Below, piece by piece: positions 62,533 to 64,000 of a DNA stretch of 64,000 nt. Every line of letters starts with the position of its first letter. Position 1 is the first letter of the stretch. Location of the stretch: positions 124,001-188,000 of the forward strand of contig JALJCQ010000012.1 of the NCBI GenBank assembly GCA_023091665.1, given 5' to 3'. Below the pieces are notes generated by a model. That model saw only the letters and a list, made by a program, of their open reading frames with translations, searched no databases and had not been told where the DNA came from. Origin of the DNA: Pythium myriotylum. Lineage: Eukaryota; Oomycota; Peronosporomycetes; Pythiales; Pythiaceae. A program made the position numbers and the translations under genes.

Positions 62533-62608
62533 TGATGAAGATGAAGTCTATTGAGCGCAATATATTATATTATATTACATCATCTTCATCATCATCGAGT
62601 ATCCATGG
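62516..62608. repeat. Foldback inverted repeat, 30-bp arms
   Basis: Arms 62516-62545 and 62579-62608 (CCATGSATACTCGATG... and its reverse complement) differ at one position and enclose 33 bp of AT-rich sequence. The end motif CAAACCATGGATACTC reappears inverted at about 62612-62630 and again directly at about 62844, so this may be the end of a larger nested element. Confidence 0.75.
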
Positions 62609-62627
62609 TTGGGAGTATCCATGGTTT

Positions 62628-62714
62628 GGTAGCACTGAGCTCCAGCTATTAGGGTACATAATATGCTGTTAGGATACATGTTATGTACCCTAGTAGCTGG
62701 AGCTCGGTGCTATC
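62628..62714. repeat. Long imperfect hairpin, 38-bp arms
   Basis: GGTAGCACTGAGCTCCAGC... (62628-62665) pairs with ...GCTGGAGCTCGGTGCTATC (62677-62714), with four mismatches (some G-U in RNA) and an 11-nt loop. Either a MITE end or a small-RNA-precursor-like structure. Confidence 0.75.
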
Positions 62715-63888
62715 TGGGATTACCGTGGGTCAGGCTGGCTGGCAAGCCTGGGATGTAAGTCGGAGGCGAGCAGCTGGGGCAGGTATGTGTGGCAGTCCTG
62801 TCGATGGGGTGGCGGACATGGCTCGTGGATTGAGCGTCCGCCGCAAACCATGGATACTCCAACACCGAGCGGAAGCTCCTGCGGGCAAACTGCATTTCTG
62901 CGCGACATTAATGTGGTAGAGTGGGTCAGCAAAATCACTGCACAGCGACTGCTTGTGACAGCTGACCACTCGCCAACAGGCCTTCAGATTCTTGGTGCTA
63001 GTGAGCTACCAACAGACGTTACACCCCACGAAAGTCGCTGTGGGGGTGAACCGTGGGCGCTCTGGTATCGAAGTCGGGGGAGGGGAAGCCAGAGGGTCGT
63101 GAAGCCTCTGGGGTCGGCCAGCTGAGCTCCGCGAGGAGACCGTCTCGCAGAGTTAGGCCGGGGGTCGTACCGGGCCGAGAAACACGTCTGCTCAACACGC
63201 AGGGGCTCGGAGTACTTGTGCGCAGCCGATGAGACGGCTGCGGCTTCCTTGGGGCGTGAGATCTGCTAGTGCTCAGCACTAGAGACCGTAACCTTGCCTT
63301 GTCGTGGCGGGGGGACGATCCCACCGGCGCACACGAGTGTCCTTGTCCTTGATGCAGCCGACGCCGCTGGCAGTCTTGCCCCAGCGCTTCAAGTCGGCCG
63401 CTTGAGAGTCGTCGGCTTTCCCTGACAGCAATAGCCAGGTTCCACCGGGGTCTTCTTTAACGTCACCTCCTGGTGGTGACGGCGAGCCTTGATGCGACGT
63501 TCCTTGCCAAGACGACGCGGCTTGCTTGCGGGCTTGGCGGTGTCTATTACCTTGGTCTCATCAGCTGATCTAAGTACCCCTACGCTAAGTTCGGCTGCCC
63601 TAAGTTCGCTACCGGCTCTACACCCATTACTACTGCTGAATACATGCACTTTTTCTGCCGATTCAGCCAGTATCCTGCCGATCATCCCCCTTGTATCCAG
63701 GTGATGACTGCGGCTTTCGGCTACGCAATCGACCCCATTTTAGCCAATCGGCTATGGGATGGCACAATCGTCTCAGTATCGGTTCCGCCGGAAATACCGG
63801 CGGCTGATACCGAGTATAGTAATAGTATGAGTTAGTCTGGAGCCTCCTACGGTACTACCCAGAGTCTCTGCCTATCACCTCGGTCTAG
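62715..63888. other. Region without a supported gene
   Basis: Several open frames of 60-112 codons exist on both strands (for example 62839-63125, MDTPTPSGSSCGQTAFLRDI), but none has a recognisable motif and the strands compete. It may be transposon-derived. Confidence 0.4.
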
Positions 63889-64000
63889 TGCCCTAAAATT
63901 CTCGGCCGCTTTACCACAGTCCCTGTTCCGTCGTCGAGCCCTGGTAAGCCGATCCCGGGCAAGCCTGCTCCGACGACGCCTGCTCCGAAGCCTGCTCCGA
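63889..64000 (+). CDS. Possible partial exon, Pro/Lys/Thr-rich repeat
   Basis: An open frame from after TAG 63886-63888 to the window edge ends in imperfect repeats, GKPIPGKPAPTTPAPKPAP. Such linkers occur in secreted or wall-attached oomycete proteins. No start or splice acceptor could be fixed, so this may also be non-coding. Confidence 0.25.

Noticed and set aside
63220..63260. Hammerhead-ribozyme-like GATGAG context
   Set aside because: The conserved GAAA partner and three-stem layout could not be found around it.
1..64000. CRISPR arrays, bacterial operons, rRNA or tRNA genes
   Set aside because: No regularly spaced repeats, no ribosome-binding-site-led operons, and no recognisable rRNA or tRNA structure were seen; gene structure is eukaryotic. 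The dispersed 16-bp motif is not evenly spaced and has no spacer logic.

Overview
This window looks like nuclear DNA of an oomycete, most likely Phytophthora or another member of the Peronosporales. The reasons are GC-rich, densely packed genes with short GT-AG introns (about 35-75 nt), oomycete-type initiator motifs (GCTTCATTT...) just upstream of start codons, a Crinkler-type effector, and large Gypsy-type retroelements next to effector-like genes. Everything here was read by eye. Exon joins were checked for reading-frame consistency only, and no database search was run.

Layout. Positions 1-27137 are a gene-dense, conserved block. On the minus strand there is a myosin heavy chain running off the left edge, then a secreted GH78-type glycosidase and a four-helix membrane protein (plus strand), aspartyl-tRNA synthetase and an RS-rich protein (minus), a GRAM/VASt membrane protein (plus), a multi-exon gene that may be FAAP100/FANCB-like (minus), a RING/coiled-coil protein (plus), a second RS-rich protein (minus), V-ATPase subunit C in eight exons (plus), a Lon protease ending in a peroxisomal SRL tripeptide (minus), and a local cluster of three ADP-ribosylglycohydrolase domains (a two-domain fusion plus a single-domain gene, plus strand).

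Positions 27138-33367 are a gene-poor transition zone. It holds simple repeats, a transposase-derived gene with a SWIM finger but no DDE domain, a 330-bp tandem duplication, a frameshifted secreted-protein gene, a 396-bp MITE-like element with 42-bp inverted ends, and a broken fragment of Ku70 pressed between that MITE and a retrotransposon.

Positions 33368-57234 are two nested LTR retrotransposons. The outer one has 336-bp LTRs that differ at about seven sites, decayed Gypsy-type gag/pol with a chromodomain, a canonical -1 frameshift signal, and an open reading frame on the opposite strand. The inner one (34108-50128, about 16 kb) sits in the outer gag, is bounded by a 4-bp target duplication, and has 796-bp LTRs that look identical. 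Besides gag-pol it carries a four-repeat Myb/SANT-like DNA-binding ORF and an intact UPF1-like SF1 helicase. Nearly thirty copies of a 16-bp motif, GAAGTGATCAGTCTGG or close variants, are scattered through its LTRs and interior but were not seen in the outer element. This is the best candidate in the window for an undescribed system: a retrotransposon that encodes a possible reader of its own dispersed sites.

Positions 57235-64000 are AT-richer and hold debris of virus-like genes (a tail-fibre/S74-like fragment and a coiled-coil ORF broken by amber codons), an intact CRN effector with NTPase and nuclease-like domains, a truncated transposase start, foldback inverted repeats, and the edge of a Pro/Lys/Thr-rich ORF.
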